A stretch of DNA of 64,000 nt. It comes from Channallabes apus (Eukaryota > Chordata > Actinopteri > Siluriformes > Clariidae). Below, one piece after another: positions 35,225-46,575 of the stretch (positions within the stretch are counted from its first letter, which is position 1; each line of letters opens with the position of its first letter). Below the pieces are notes generated by a model that did not search any database, had not been told where the DNA came from, and saw only the letters and a list, made by a program, of their open reading frames with translations. The position numbers and the translations under genes are program-made. Where the stretch lies: assembly GCA_030522415.1 (NCBI GenBank), contig CM060113.1, forward strand, positions 10,798,065 through 10,862,064. Reading direction: 5' to 3'.

Positions 35225-35900
35225 AGATCATTTTGCTTTGTTGCAGGCTCCATTATCATCCTGTAAGTAACCATAAGAAGATGGGTGATTGTGGCCATGG
35301 TCAGCACCAATACATAAATAAACTGTATCATTTAAGCAATAATTTGTCATTAACAGGTCCAAATTGTGCCCAGAAAACATTCCCCCCACACCATTACATC
35401 ACTACACCAGCCTGCACTGTTGATAAACTGTAAATTGGGTTCATATTTAACTGATAATCCAACTTCTGGTGCCAAATTCTGACTCTGATACAGTATGTGT
35501 TACTCAGCAGGAATCAACATTTATCAGACCAGGCTGAATTTTTCCAGTGTACAACTGTTCAGTTTATCTGCTTTCTCAATAACCATGTACTTTCATCTGC
35601 AGACCTGCTGAATGTTCTTTTTGTCTTTATTGCACCATCCTGAGTAAACTCTAGAGAATTCTGTGTGTGTGAAACTCCCAGCACATCAGCAGTTGCAGAA
35701 ATACACGAACCAGCTGGTTTGGCATCAACAAACATGTTATGGTCAAAATCAATAAGATCACATTTTTTCCAGATTAGACTGGAATAGCTAGACTAATGTC
35801 AACATTTCCTGAAGCTACTGCCCTGCATTAGGCATGGGTTTATGCAGATTATATAATTAGCATGTGTACAGGTTCTCTGGGAGTGTTTGTATGGAGGGAC
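35225..35900 (-). mobile_element. Tc1-like relic, minus strand
   Basis: The reverse complement shares blocks with 45905-46430: in plus-strand reading, ATCAGCAGTTGCAGAAATAC, GGTTTGGCATCAACAA and AAAATCAATAAGATCACATT here correspond to the complement of GATCTCAGCGACTTTGAC, GCGCCAGATGAGC and CAGAAACTGCTGG there. Heavily mutated. Confidence 0.5.
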
Positions 35901-35928
35901 TGGATGTGCCATAATGGGAAAATAATAA

Positions 35929-35929
<1 letters not shown>

Positions 35930-35973
<44 letters not shown>
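35930..35973. repeat. (ATT)n microsatellite
   Basis: About 14 ATT units. Confidence 0.95.
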
Positions 35974-35975
<2 letters not shown>

Positions 35976-36269
35976 ATTTTTTAACCACAGGGCAAGCTGT
36001 CACATATGTACATAGAGTATTATGGTGAACTGGTATGTTTAGATGCTTTCTTCCCCACTCTCATTGATCACTCAGGTTTGTTGACGGTGAAGTGATTGGT
36101 TACTTTACATCTCAGGGAGCACTTATGTCTGTGTTTCCTTCTGGCTCTCTCTTTTAGTTATGCTGTTATACAGTAGTTAGTCTTGCTGGAGTCCCTGCTT
36201 GCACGCAACACTAAATATACATTCACCTTATACATTATGTGACTGTGACCATACCTAACTGTTATCTCT

Positions 36270-36862
36270 CCTCTTCTGCTCTCCCCTCTCCTGTTCTCCC
36301 CCTCTCTATCTTCCCTCTCTCTGTCGAGCTACACATGTCGTTCCTGAGGTGCCAGTGATCCAGACTCCCTCTGCCCTCTGGACCTGTCTGACTCATCCTG
36401 GTGCCTCGCTTCTGGTTGGAGATCTCATCACATGGATGCCCCGTGTGTCTCTTTGGGATGCGTCCGGTGTATGGGGATGGTTTCACTCTTCAATGAAGAT
36501 GGTTCTGGCCTCAATTGATGTTGACAGCTGTTTCTCTGAGGACTTGACTTGGCTGCAATTGTTCGATAGTTCAGGACTGGAATTTCCTACAAGTCTACCT
36601 GAGCCTCCAATAACTACCTGGACTCCATATTAACATCAATTAACATCAACTGTTATACTGAACTGGCTGCCCCCTACAGTAACACACAGTATGAATGCAG
36701 ATCAATTCCCGCTTTCTGTTTCACCCAAATGAGGATGGGGTCCCTAGTGAGTTCGATTCCTCTCAAGGTTTCTTCCAATTGCCATCTCAGGGAGTTTTTC
36801 CTTGCCACTGTCACCCTCATCTTGCTTATCGGGGACTATCTGACCATTTTGATTCATACATA
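36270..36862 (+). repeat. Interspersed repeat R, 5' portion, split by a Tc1 insertion
   Basis: Pyrimidine-rich start, then non-coding sequence with GATGGGGTCCCTAGTGAGTT, TCAAGGTTTCTTCC and AGGGAGTTTTTCCTTGCCAC. It continues after the Tc1 copy at 38432-38530 and ends with the TAAAAGCACTATACAAATAA tail. This combination is a common fish repeat; I cannot name its class. Confidence 0.6.
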
Positions 36863-38431
36863 CAGTGGTGTGAAAAACTATTTGCCCCCTTCCTGATTTC
36901 TTATTCTTTTGCATGTTTGTCACACTTAAATGTTTCTGCTCATCAAAAACCAAGATAACATGATTGAACACAAAATGCAGTTTTTAAATCAAGGTTTACA
37001 TTATTAAGGGAGAAAAAAAACTCCAAATCTACATGGCCCTGTGTGAAAAAGTGATTGCCCCCCCTTGTTAAAAAATAACGTATCTGTGGTTTATCACACC
37101 TGAGTTCAATTTCTGTAGTCACCCCAGGCCTGATTACTGCCACACCTGTTTCAATCAAGAAATCACTTAAATAGGAGCTACCTGACACAGAGAAGTAGAC
37201 CAAAAGCACCTCAAAAGCTAGACATCATGCCAAGATCCAAAGAAATTCAGGAACAAATGAGAACAAAAGTAATTGAGATCTATCAGTCTGGTAAAGGTTA
37301 TAAAGCCATTTCTAAAGCTTTGGGACTGCAGCGAACCACAGTGAGAGCCATTATCCACAAATGGCAAAAACATGGAACAGTGGTGAACCTTCCCAGGAGT
37401 GGCCGGCCGACCAAAATTACCCAACGAGCACAGAGACAACTCATCCGAGAGGCCACAAAAGACCTCAGGACAACATCTAAAGAACTGCAGGCCTCACTTG
37501 CCTCAATTAAGGTCAGTATGCACGACTCCACCATAAGAAAGAGACTGGGCAAAAACGGCCTGCATGGAAGATTTCCAAGGCACTTTTAAGCAAAAAGAAC
37601 ATTAAGGCTCGTCTCAGTTTTGCTAAAAAACATCTCAATGATTGCCAAGACTTGAAATTTTGAAATTTGAAGTTGAAATTTTTGGAAGGTGCGTGTCCCG
37701 TTACATCTGGCGTAAAAGTAACACAGCATTTCAGAAAAAGAACATCATACCAACAGTAAAATATGGTGGTGGTAGTGTGATGGTCTGGGGTTGTTTTGCT
37801 GCTTCAGGACCTGGAAGGCTTGCTGTGATAGATGGAACCATGAATTCTCTGTCTACCAAAAAATCCTGAAGGAGAATGTCCGGCCATCTGTTTGTTAACT
37901 CAAGCTGAAGCGATCTTGGGTGCTGCAGCAGGACAATGACCCAAAACACACCAGCAAATCCACCTCTGAATGGCTGAAGAAAAAATATGAAGACTTTGGA
38001 GTGGCCTAGTCAAAGTCCTGACCTGAATACTATTGAGATGTTGTGGCATGACCTTAAAAAGGCGGTTCATGCTAGAAAACCCTCAAATAAAGCTGAATTA
38101 CAACAATTCTGCAAAAATGAGTGGGCCAAAATTCCTCCAGAGTGCTGTAAAAGACGCAAGTTATCGCAAACGCTTGATTGCAGTTATTGCTGCTGAGGGT
38201 GGCCCAAACAGTTATTAGGTTCAGGGGGCAATTACTTTTTCACACAGGGCCATGTAGGTTTGGATTTTCTTTCTCCCTAAATAATAAACCCCCTCATTTA
38301 AAAACTGCATTTTGTGTTTACTTGTGTGATCTTTGACTAATAGTTAAATGTGTTTGATGATCAGAAACATTTTGTGTGACAAACATGCAAAAGAATAAGA
38401 AATCAGGAGGGGGGCAAATAGTTTTTCACAG
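36863..38431 (+). mobile_element. Tc1-like transposon, full length but inactive
   Basis: A TA dinucleotide at 36861-36862 precedes CAGTGGTGTGAAAAACTATT. The right end carries the inverse (AATAGTTTTTCACA, about 38418-38431) next to TA. Inside both ends, inverted CTTATTCTTTTGCATG and CATGCAAAAGAATAAG make long TIRs. Length about 1.57 kb is usual for Tc1. It sits inside repeat R, whose two halves resume across it. Confidence 0.9.
37227..38196 (+). pseudogene. Tc1 transposase pseudogene
   Basis: 37227-37589 encodes an intact-looking N-terminus (MPRSKEIQEQ, HTH, then NLPRSGRPTKIT). A frameshift near 37585 follows. The region that should hold the first catalytic Asp is degenerate (37650-37685, low-complexity GAAATTT). 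GGGSVMVWGCF is recognisable at about 37762-37795. Further frameshifts and stops follow near 37845-38010. The SQSPDLNTIEMLWHDL motif is read at 38008-38056 in another frame. A Tc1 cut-and-paste transposase with a DDE/D core would be nuclear; this copy cannot make one. Confidence 0.85.
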
Positions 38432-38530
38432 TATTCCATACAAACTTAAATAATTTGTTTGATTGTGTAAATCTGCTTTGCGACAATGACAATTGTTAAA
38501 AGCACTATACAAATAAAATTTTATTGAAAT
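38432..38530 (+). repeat. Interspersed repeat R, 3' end
   Basis: CTGCTTTGCGACAATGACAA, then TTGTTAAAAGCACTATACAA and an ATAAAATTTTATTG end. It completes the copy begun at 36270. A related tail lies inverted at 46495-46575. Confidence 0.7.
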
Positions 38531-41500
38531 ATGTTGTCTGTCACAAACTTAAAAAAATATATATAAACAAATAAATAAAATTATGATACTTCCTGTCCAA
38601 AAATATTTTCATTTCAGAATGGTCAATTAATAGGCCAGCGGCAAGCAAAGAAAAGAAGTAGGAATTTGAAATTACTCAAACTGGGTTAAAAATCCCTTCA
38701 AGACAGTAATATATTATGTTGAAATGATAGTGCTGGACGATCAACTACGAGGAAGAAATATAATAAATAAATAAATAAATAAATAATTAATAAACAACGA
38801 AAGAAGGGTATATGACATGATGTAGTACCCATCATGCATAGTGTCTCCGTGGTAAGATCTCGGTTGCTTCATTTGGTCAAGTCATTATGTGGCAGCAAAA
38901 TCAGCTGACTAAACGAATATACTGTACTGAATGACCAACTTGTCCCTTCAAACAGATTCTGAGGAAACATCCATGAATTAACCAGCAAATAGTATACTGT
39001 AATCAAAACTAAAAGTGGCTAAAGTTAATCTTTGCGTGCAACTTTATTCATATTTTTTATTTCATTTATTTTACTTTTTTTTGCCATATTGCCATATTTA
39101 CCATACAGGTCCATGTAAATAAACTACTCTTACAAGATGACAACAAATATAACATAAATATAATATAAAGATAACAAATTATAACAACTAATTTAGATAC
39201 CAAACAACATTCAAACAACAGCTGCAACCATTGCCAGATTTTCCAAGAGGACACTGTGTATATATAATATTATTTGTATGGCCACAGTACTGAATTGCTG
39301 AAATGAAAAGATGAACAATATTACCTTGTTGTCATCTGTGAGTTTATTTCACCTGAAAGAAACTAACATACATACTATTAGCGTGTTGATTTACCACGGT
39401 ATGTGTAATGTACTGTAAGTGTTCGAAGTGTGCTTGCACCGCCTTTGCTGTAAACAGTGTTCACATCATTCACGCAGATTCTCAAACATATCCTGGAACA
39501 AAGGTCGCTGCTGCAAGCTCCTGCAAAAGGAGACGATTTGAATGCGTAATGCAGGCACAGTTCTTGGTGGAGCTTCACAACACACATACAACACACTCTC
39601 CTTTATTGTTTCCCACAGTATCGGGTGTCGTAAGATTATGAAGATGGCGGGGGGGGGGGGGGTGTTTGGGGGGGGGTTAATAGGAATTGTTCGGCCACCT
39701 TTGTCAAACTCTGTCCCCATTCACAACCACTTCCATACTTTTTCCTCTTTCGAAAGATCCTTTTTCAACAACAAATGCACAACACAACTTCCTTTTTACT
39801 ACTGGGAACATATATGGATAGAGCTTTGCCTGAGATGTACAAGTTTCAGTACTGTATATGTTGGTGCATACCATATATTCTTTATGTACACACTAACAAA
39901 GGGCAATCAAACCGGGACTTTTGACTGATCTTTATTTTTATATATAGATTGGGTAATGAAAACAATCACCCCATTAAATTTATTTATTTATTTTTTAAAT
40001 AAAATTCTTGTTTTCAAGCCTGAAACGTGACAGTGTTTTTTTAATGTTTAGATACCATCAAGGGATACAGTTTTCTCAATACACTGAACCCATACCCGTT
40101 TTACATCTGAAACACTGGCCTCCTAGGAGCTCCTTTAATGACCCCAAAATGTGGAAAAGGCCTGGAGCGAGGTCGGGACTGTATGGGTGGATTTAACAAT
40201 AACTCCAAGCCAAGTTCCTATAGTGTGGTATAATTCATCAGTGATGCTGATAAATTATTGCATATGCGTCCACAGACAGATGCATCCATCTGTTATCCAT
40301 CAGTTATTTAAGGATTATACATTCCATTTATTGAATGGTCACAGAAATGCACTGCAGTGGGTAAATGTCAGTCAAACCTTCACACCTTTATTTATAAGAA
40401 ATTTCATCTTAGCTTAATATGAACCTTCCTGATATATTAAGTATCTGAGAGTGGGAGTATAAATTATTAAAGCTGCAATAAATCTCGATTTTACATTCAA
40501 AACAAATTAAATTCAGGCAAATGTGCATTGTTGTTTATATGCCTATTAATAGTTAGTGCAAGTCATATAGATATAAAATATATAACAAACACTAACCATT
40601 TGACTGCCAATAAAAATGAGGAATAGCATAGTGGGTAATATAATTGAATAAATATTTCTTAACACACATACAAGGAGGATTTACCAGTAAGGATCACAGA
40701 GCTTATGGTTGAGATTTGAGGTGTAGGCTAGCACTGGAATCCTGCTGAGGTTAGGGTTTTTTTTGGCATGAATTAAACTTGCAGAACAAAAGGACATTTT
40801 TTACATTATATAATCTTATCTATATAATCTTATATAATGTTATAATTTTTCCTAACATTTCTGTTGAGATCACATTGAATACAATGACCTACTTTAAGAA
40901 ACACAGCTGCAAACCATGTCACTCTGCTTAAAGGTGTTTTAATTGCTTTCCTCATTTCAGGGAATGTCATGCTTTAATCAAGCTGTTGGCTACATGCTAG
41001 CGCAAAACAGACACATTCGGTTTTAAAAACTCAGTCATGGCCTATTTTCCTACAGATGTGCGAGTGGACAGTGATCACTCAGTCACTTCTCTTGCTCAGC
41101 TACTGTAGTGAAGGACTTCCATCCAGTGCATCTTGTTTTTTATAAACCTGTATATATCACAGTAATAGTTCTTAGATCATAATATTGAAGGATATTGATA
41201 CAGTACTGTTGTTTTGGATTCATAAAAATCTGGCATAATGATTTAAAGAACATTATATCTTAGTCAAAGGTGTTCTATCATCGCTGAAAGCAAAGCATTT
41301 CAGGTTCATTAGCTTTGAGAAGAACATAGAAGAAAGGCTTCACTCAGCAGATATGTTGTATCAGAGCTCATTATAGTCGTAATGAAAACAAAACTGGATC
41401 AGTGCTGCATGTTGGCATGTTTCTGAACCCAATTAGCCAACATTCTTGCCCTTGATGAACAAGCTCATCAGAGCCATGATTTATTCACATGTTAATATGG

Positions 41501-41839
41501 TACAAAACACCAAAGCACATGGAAATGAGGACCATCACCATTCATTAAAAAGAGAGATTTGAAGAAATGCATTGGATGTTGCTGTGCTGAAATTCTGGAA
41601 GATGGGGAAGAAATGACAAAATCTGTTTTTTCCCCCTGACCATACTGTATAATGTATTTAACCAAAGTTACATTAACATAAATGCATTCAGTTGCCCTAA
41701 AGGTATCCAAAACCTTGATAATTTGCTGTTACTTAGTTACATACATTGCAGCAAAAAAAAAAAAAAAAAAAGCAGATATTACTTTAACCAATTCAGTTTG
41801 TCACAGATCCCTACTGTTCTGTACTTGCATATACAATGA
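38531..41839. other. Anonymous intergenic DNA
   Basis: No gene or clear transposon. Includes a (TAAA)n run (38761-38790), a G-rich run at 39649-39677 and poly-A at 41753-41771. The short open frames have no recognisable protein features. Confidence 0.45.
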
Positions 41840-42600
41840 ATGACTTATGACTGTGCAAATTACAGTTCAAACCTGGTCATCAAGTTTGCTGAAGATGCAA
41901 CAGTTATGGGCCGGCTGGAGGAGGAACAATAATGAGTCAGCGTACAGAGAAGAGCTTTCAGAATGGTATAAAGATAACAATCTTTCTCTCAAATGTTAAT
42001 GGAACTTAATAGATCATTATTGATGACAGAAAGATTCCAAAAGGCCACTGACAGTACTGTACAGCAATTGAAAAACTCAGAAAAGATGCACATGACTGAG
42101 AACTGAGGAACTCTCTTCAATCTGAGCAGCGGATGTATTTCCTGTGACAACTCAAGAAGTTCAACTTGCCACAGTCAGTGATGGTACATTTCTACACCTC
42201 CACTGCTGTCCATCCTGACCTGCTTCATCACCATCTGGTATGCTGGTTCCACTGCCAAAGACAAGAGCAGACTGCAGCACATTATTTGCTCTGTCGATTG
42301 AGTGATTGGCTGCAGTCTGTCATTGCATAGGAACTACATGACATTAAAACAAGCTGGAAAGATTGTGACTGACCACACCTATTGCAGACACAAACTTTTT
42401 AAAACAATACGTTCTGGTAACAGGCTGCAGTCCATCAGAACCAAAACCACTTGGCACAAAAACAGCTACTTCCCAAATGCAGTTGCCCTGATGAACCATA
42501 CCATAGATCCCCACTGACAGTCTTTTCCAAGACAAATTCCTTGTATATGAAAAAGTACTTGGCAACAAATCTGATTCTAATCTTATGTCTTCCTGAGACA
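41840..42600 (+). mobile_element. LINE relic (CR1/L2/Rex1-type), RT active site to 3' part
   Basis: Starts at the RT active-site block; TTTGCTGAAGATGC reads F-A-E-D instead of FADD, so the first catalytic Asp is changed to Glu. It continues with decayed NNLSL-type, QLKKFNL-type and WYAGSTAKDK segments and a C-terminal SIRTKTTWHKNSYFPNAV (about 42436-42490). Frameshifted throughout. Confidence 0.7.
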
Positions 42601-42694
42601 GAATCTCCTGTCTATCCAAGAAGGCCCAGCAGTACCTTGACATTCTGTGAAGGCTAAAGAGAACAAAACAACAAAACAACCCCCCACCCTGCCA

Positions 42695-42781
<87 letters not shown>

Positions 42782-43390
42782 TTATCCCTTTCCACAGAGG
42801 GATAAAATAGAGCATCCTAACCAGTTTGTCTCACTGTGTGATACAGGACCTGCACAGACTGTCTCTGACCACACAACACTACAGTAGATTGTAAGGACAT
42901 ATAATGATCAATTTGCTTTCTCTACCCACTTCAAAATCTCATACAACAACTGCTGCATCTGCAAATTCACCAGCATTGTTGCTGACCTCTCCCACCCTGC
43001 ACATGGACGTTTCACTTTCCTACCATCTGGCAGAATATATAGAAGGACTCATTCCACCATAAGCAGCCTTCACAACAGTTTCAGACGGCTCAATCCTGCC
43101 TCCCAAAGCAGACAACCAACTCCATATGTCTAAATATCACTGCATGCTGCACTTTACAAAGGGAGATCAGGTACCTTTTATGAAACAATACATGTATTGC
43201 TGCTACCTAACAATAGTTTATAGTTTACATGTCCATTTTATCTATTGTTGTTTTGTTCTGGGCATTTGTTGCCCAGTACCACACTTATCCTTGTGTAATT
43301 GCACTTTATGTAATTCTGTGTATTGTTTGAGTTGCACCACTGGCCTGGAGAAACTACATTTCTTTGGTTGTACACTAGCTATTTAATGTA
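42601..43390 (+). mobile_element. Second LINE relic, 3' domain, split by an AC tract
   Basis: AAGAAGGCCCAGCAGTACCT (about 42618) starts a second LINE C-terminal region. After the AC microsatellite it resumes with GACCTGCACAGACTGTCTCT and ends with a decayed SHPAHGRFTFLPSG-type stretch (about 42990-43030) and 3' noncoding sequence. It is a different copy from the one to its left. Confidence 0.55.
42697..42779. repeat. (AC)n microsatellite inside a LINE relic
   Basis: About 83 nt of uninterrupted AC, one of the longest in the window. Confidence 0.95.
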
Positions 43391-45126
43391 AAAAAAAAAA
43401 AAGACCACTTGTACTAACATAACTTGAAAATGTCCAGTTATCGATGTTCATCAGGAAAGGAACTTCAGCTGTATCCAGAGATCTTTGACAAAATAAAAAT
43501 CTTTTTTTTTTAATTACAGTACGTTGCACTCCCTGCACTGAATAGGTATCATTCATTTATGACTGTTTAATGAGCGATCAATATGTGGGTCGTTTTCCCG
43601 TGCACCATGCTTATTTACTTATTAATGCACCATGCAGTACTTAGAAGAATAAGCTAAATACTGTTTAATAATAATACCCAGGATGATAAAAACCTTTTTG
43701 ATGCACTGTTAAATAGACTGTTGGTAGTTAATGTACTGTTACATTGCACTCCAAATCAGTTAAGCAATATAAAATATGAAATAGCGCTAAACAGCAGTAA
43801 ATAGCACTCCTTTAATAAATGTATTTATTTTTATATATAAAGTAAGGGAGTCCCTTGATGTCACTGACAATATTATACAATTGTATTTAATGCGCTTGTT
43901 TTCATTTGTTTTTAAAATTTCATTTATGTGTTCTCATGCTCTGTCTGAGTTAAAAGCCAAATCAATACTTGACAATCTGCTTTAATGGTTTGCTTTTTCT
44001 TTTTTAACAAAAAATTGTTTAAAAAAAATTAATAAACCTGTTTCAAAAGAACCACATCATCTGACTCGTAAATAAATAAATAAATAAATAATTAAAATTT
44101 TGCCCAATGCTTTTAACTGTGCTGATACCGATTGCATTTTTGCATCTTTTGACATGCACTATGATGACTAAAATTCATTAAAACCAAGGAGACTGGACCT
44201 TCGTTTCCAACATGTAAACTGCAAAATAGATTTAACCAGTTCCCCGGAAAACATTACATTTACCACTTTTTTTCTTTCTTTCTTTCCTTCTTTCTTTCTT
44301 TCTTTAATCATGCCTTTTCCCTGCTAAATGAAAAATAAAAGCAGTTACGAAAACTCCATGTCAACCTCTGGATGACTGAACGCAAGTGAATACTGTAATT
44401 TGAGCTGCCACGTCAGAAGGTTTGCCCCTGCGAATTGATCTACGGCACTATTTCTGTTTGTTGCATCATTTGTGCTGCTTTAGTTTGTCAGCTTGTTGCT
44501 GCCAGAGAGACGCTCCCCTGCTGACAATCCATGTCTTCTAACGCAATGCATCATATTAAAGTCTACTCCAGGTACGAAACAAGAAACAAGCAAAGAAAGT
44601 AAAGGGAAGAGCTGGTTGGTTATTGAAGCCAAATGATGACAGATTAAAATGCCTGTGTAACAGGTAACACTGTTTATGGGTGGTTCTACATTTGCCGCCA
44701 GCCCTCCCTTCTCCGTGCACATGGTGCCCAGTCCATTTTTCTCCTCTTAACATTTGGTGATTGTGCTGCAAGTAGTTTGTCACGATAATTGCATACTGCA
44801 GCAAGGTAGTGTTCAGTATTCCTGTTCCATGTCCCCCTGTTTTAAGCACCACAGCAAGACACTACAGATGAATAGGGTATTTTTTTTTAAACAATAGTCA
44901 CGACAGTCTGTCTTTGCTAGCTGATTGTTAATATTTTTACAAGCATTAGATTCACATTTATTTATGAAAATAGGGCTTTGTCTAATTCAACATGACAATT
45001 ATGCATGATTAATATAATAAAAAAATCTAATATTTTGCCAATAGAATTAAAATGTGTACTTCACTGTGATGATCAGGGCATGTAAAAAAAAACAGATTTT
45101 CACTGCACTGTAAACAAATATGTACA
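43391..45126. other. Anonymous intergenic DNA
   Basis: No gene recognised. A (TTTC)n run lies at 44270-44305 and a TAAA run at 44070-44090. Confidence 0.45.
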
Positions 45127-46440
45127 CGGATCCACCATAACATTATGACCACAGACAGGTGAACAGAACAATGTTGATCATCAACTATACCACAGTGACA
45201 GTATCATGGCCACCCAGAATTCACCCATGCACGAGGTGACCAAAGACCAGTCCTTCCTTTTTACAGAAAAGCCAAGGTATCACAAATTACCAAAACAGAT
45301 AAATGCTGGCCATGATAGAAAAGCAATGCACCCAAGCTCACCCTGCATGGGGCCCAGAAGGCAAAGAGCCCAAGGCTGCATACTGTACAGTACGTGGACT
45401 CCAAAGTCCCCAGATTCCAATCTGATCAAATACCTGTGGGATGCACATGGGTGCCCTTCCCACAACCCATAACACCCAAAGGCACTGTGGCCATTGTCTT
45501 GGTGCCAGACATCACAGCAGACCCCCTAAGGTCTGAGACATGCACCTGCTCATTCATGTCCTTTTCCATCTTCATCTTCTATACCGCTTTATCCTGTATT
45601 TAGGGTCACGGGGACCTGGAGCTTATCCCAGGAGACTCAGGGCACGAGGCAGGGTACACCCTGGACAGCGTACCATTCCATCGCAGAGCAAACACACACA
45701 CACTCATTCACACACTATGGTCAATTTGGGAACGCCAATTAGCCTAATCTGCATGTCTTTGGACTGTGGGAGGAAACCGGAGTACCCGGAGGAAAGCCAC
45801 CAAGCACGGGGAGAACATGCAAACTCCATGCACACAGAGACGGGAATCGAACCCGGACCCTGGAGGTGCAAGGCGACAGTGCTAACCACTACACCATGTC
45901 CTTATCCAATCAGCAAATTATGTGGCAGCAGCAGTCCATTGCAGATGCTGGTCAAGAACTTCCCTTGTTGTTCTTGTTCACACCAAGCATCAGGAAGAGG
46001 AAAAATGTGATCTCAGCGACTTTGACAGTGCCAAGGTTATTAGCGCCAGATGAGCTGGGTTGATGTTTCAGAAACTGCTGGCATCATAACTATGTCTAAA
46101 GTTAAAAAACTTAAGAAAGTGGGGAAAAACATTGACATAGCACATCTATAGGCAGAAACACTTTGTTGATAAGAGAGGTCAGACGTGAATGGAAAGGCTG
46201 ATTCACACTGACAGGAAGGCTACATTAACTAAAAAAAACTATGTTTTACAACCATGGTGAGCAGAAAAGCATCTCAGAATGCACAACATGCCAAACCTGT
46301 GGTGGATGGGCTTCGGTGGCAGTACATCAGAAAGCACTCCTGGACAAGAACAAGGATCTGAGACAAAATTGGGCACATGGTTACCACAACTGAACAGTGT
46401 ATTATTAAGAAGAAGGAAAAAAAAAAGAAACTAAAGAGAG
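45127..46440 (+). mobile_element. Adjacent Tc1-like relics (C-terminal piece, then N-terminal piece)
   Basis: 45206-45472 contains WTPKSPDSNLIKYLWD, a degraded form of the Tc1 SPDLNPIExLWD motif, with CGGATCCACCATAACATTAT upstream as a possible terminus. After an interrupting V-SINE, 45900-46430 has GTGATCTCAGCGACTTTGAC, CTTTGTTGATAAGAGAGGTC and AGCAGAAAAGCATCTCAGAA, blocks of an N-terminal/middle transposase region. The order (C- then N-terminal) implies two copies or a rearrangement. Confidence 0.5.
45555..45903 (-). mobile_element. V-SINE with 9 bp target-site duplication
   Basis: Minus orientation: tail with CTATACCGCTTTATCCTG, core with TTTGGACTGTGGGAGG, head ending in GTGCTAACCACTACAC. 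Flanked by CATGTCCTT at 45555-45563 and 45895-45903. Inserted between Tc1 relics, so younger than they are. Confidence 0.88.
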
Positions 46441-46494
46441 CAATGTTTAACTAAGTAATTTTGGACTGTGAAATAAAAGACCATATTTAACAGT

Positions 46495-46575
46495 ATTCAA
46501 TTCAATTCAATTTTATTTATATAGCACTTTTAACAATGGTCATTGTCTCAAAGCAGCTTCACAAAAATGAAAGAA
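46495..46575 (-). repeat. Repeat R 3' tail fragment, inverted
   Basis: Begins (ATTCA)n, then TTTTATTTATATAGCACTTT and AACAATGGTCATTGTCTCAA: the reverse complement of the 38432-38530 tail. Confidence 0.7.

Noticed and set aside
42344..42778. A 144 aa minus-strand frame starting with a long Cys-Val run
   Set aside because: It is a translated AC/GT microsatellite running into an antisense LINE relic.
45540..46010. A 156 aa plus-strand frame
   Set aside because: It is the antisense reading of a V-SINE; similar frames occur in other V-SINE copies (for example 2912-3253).
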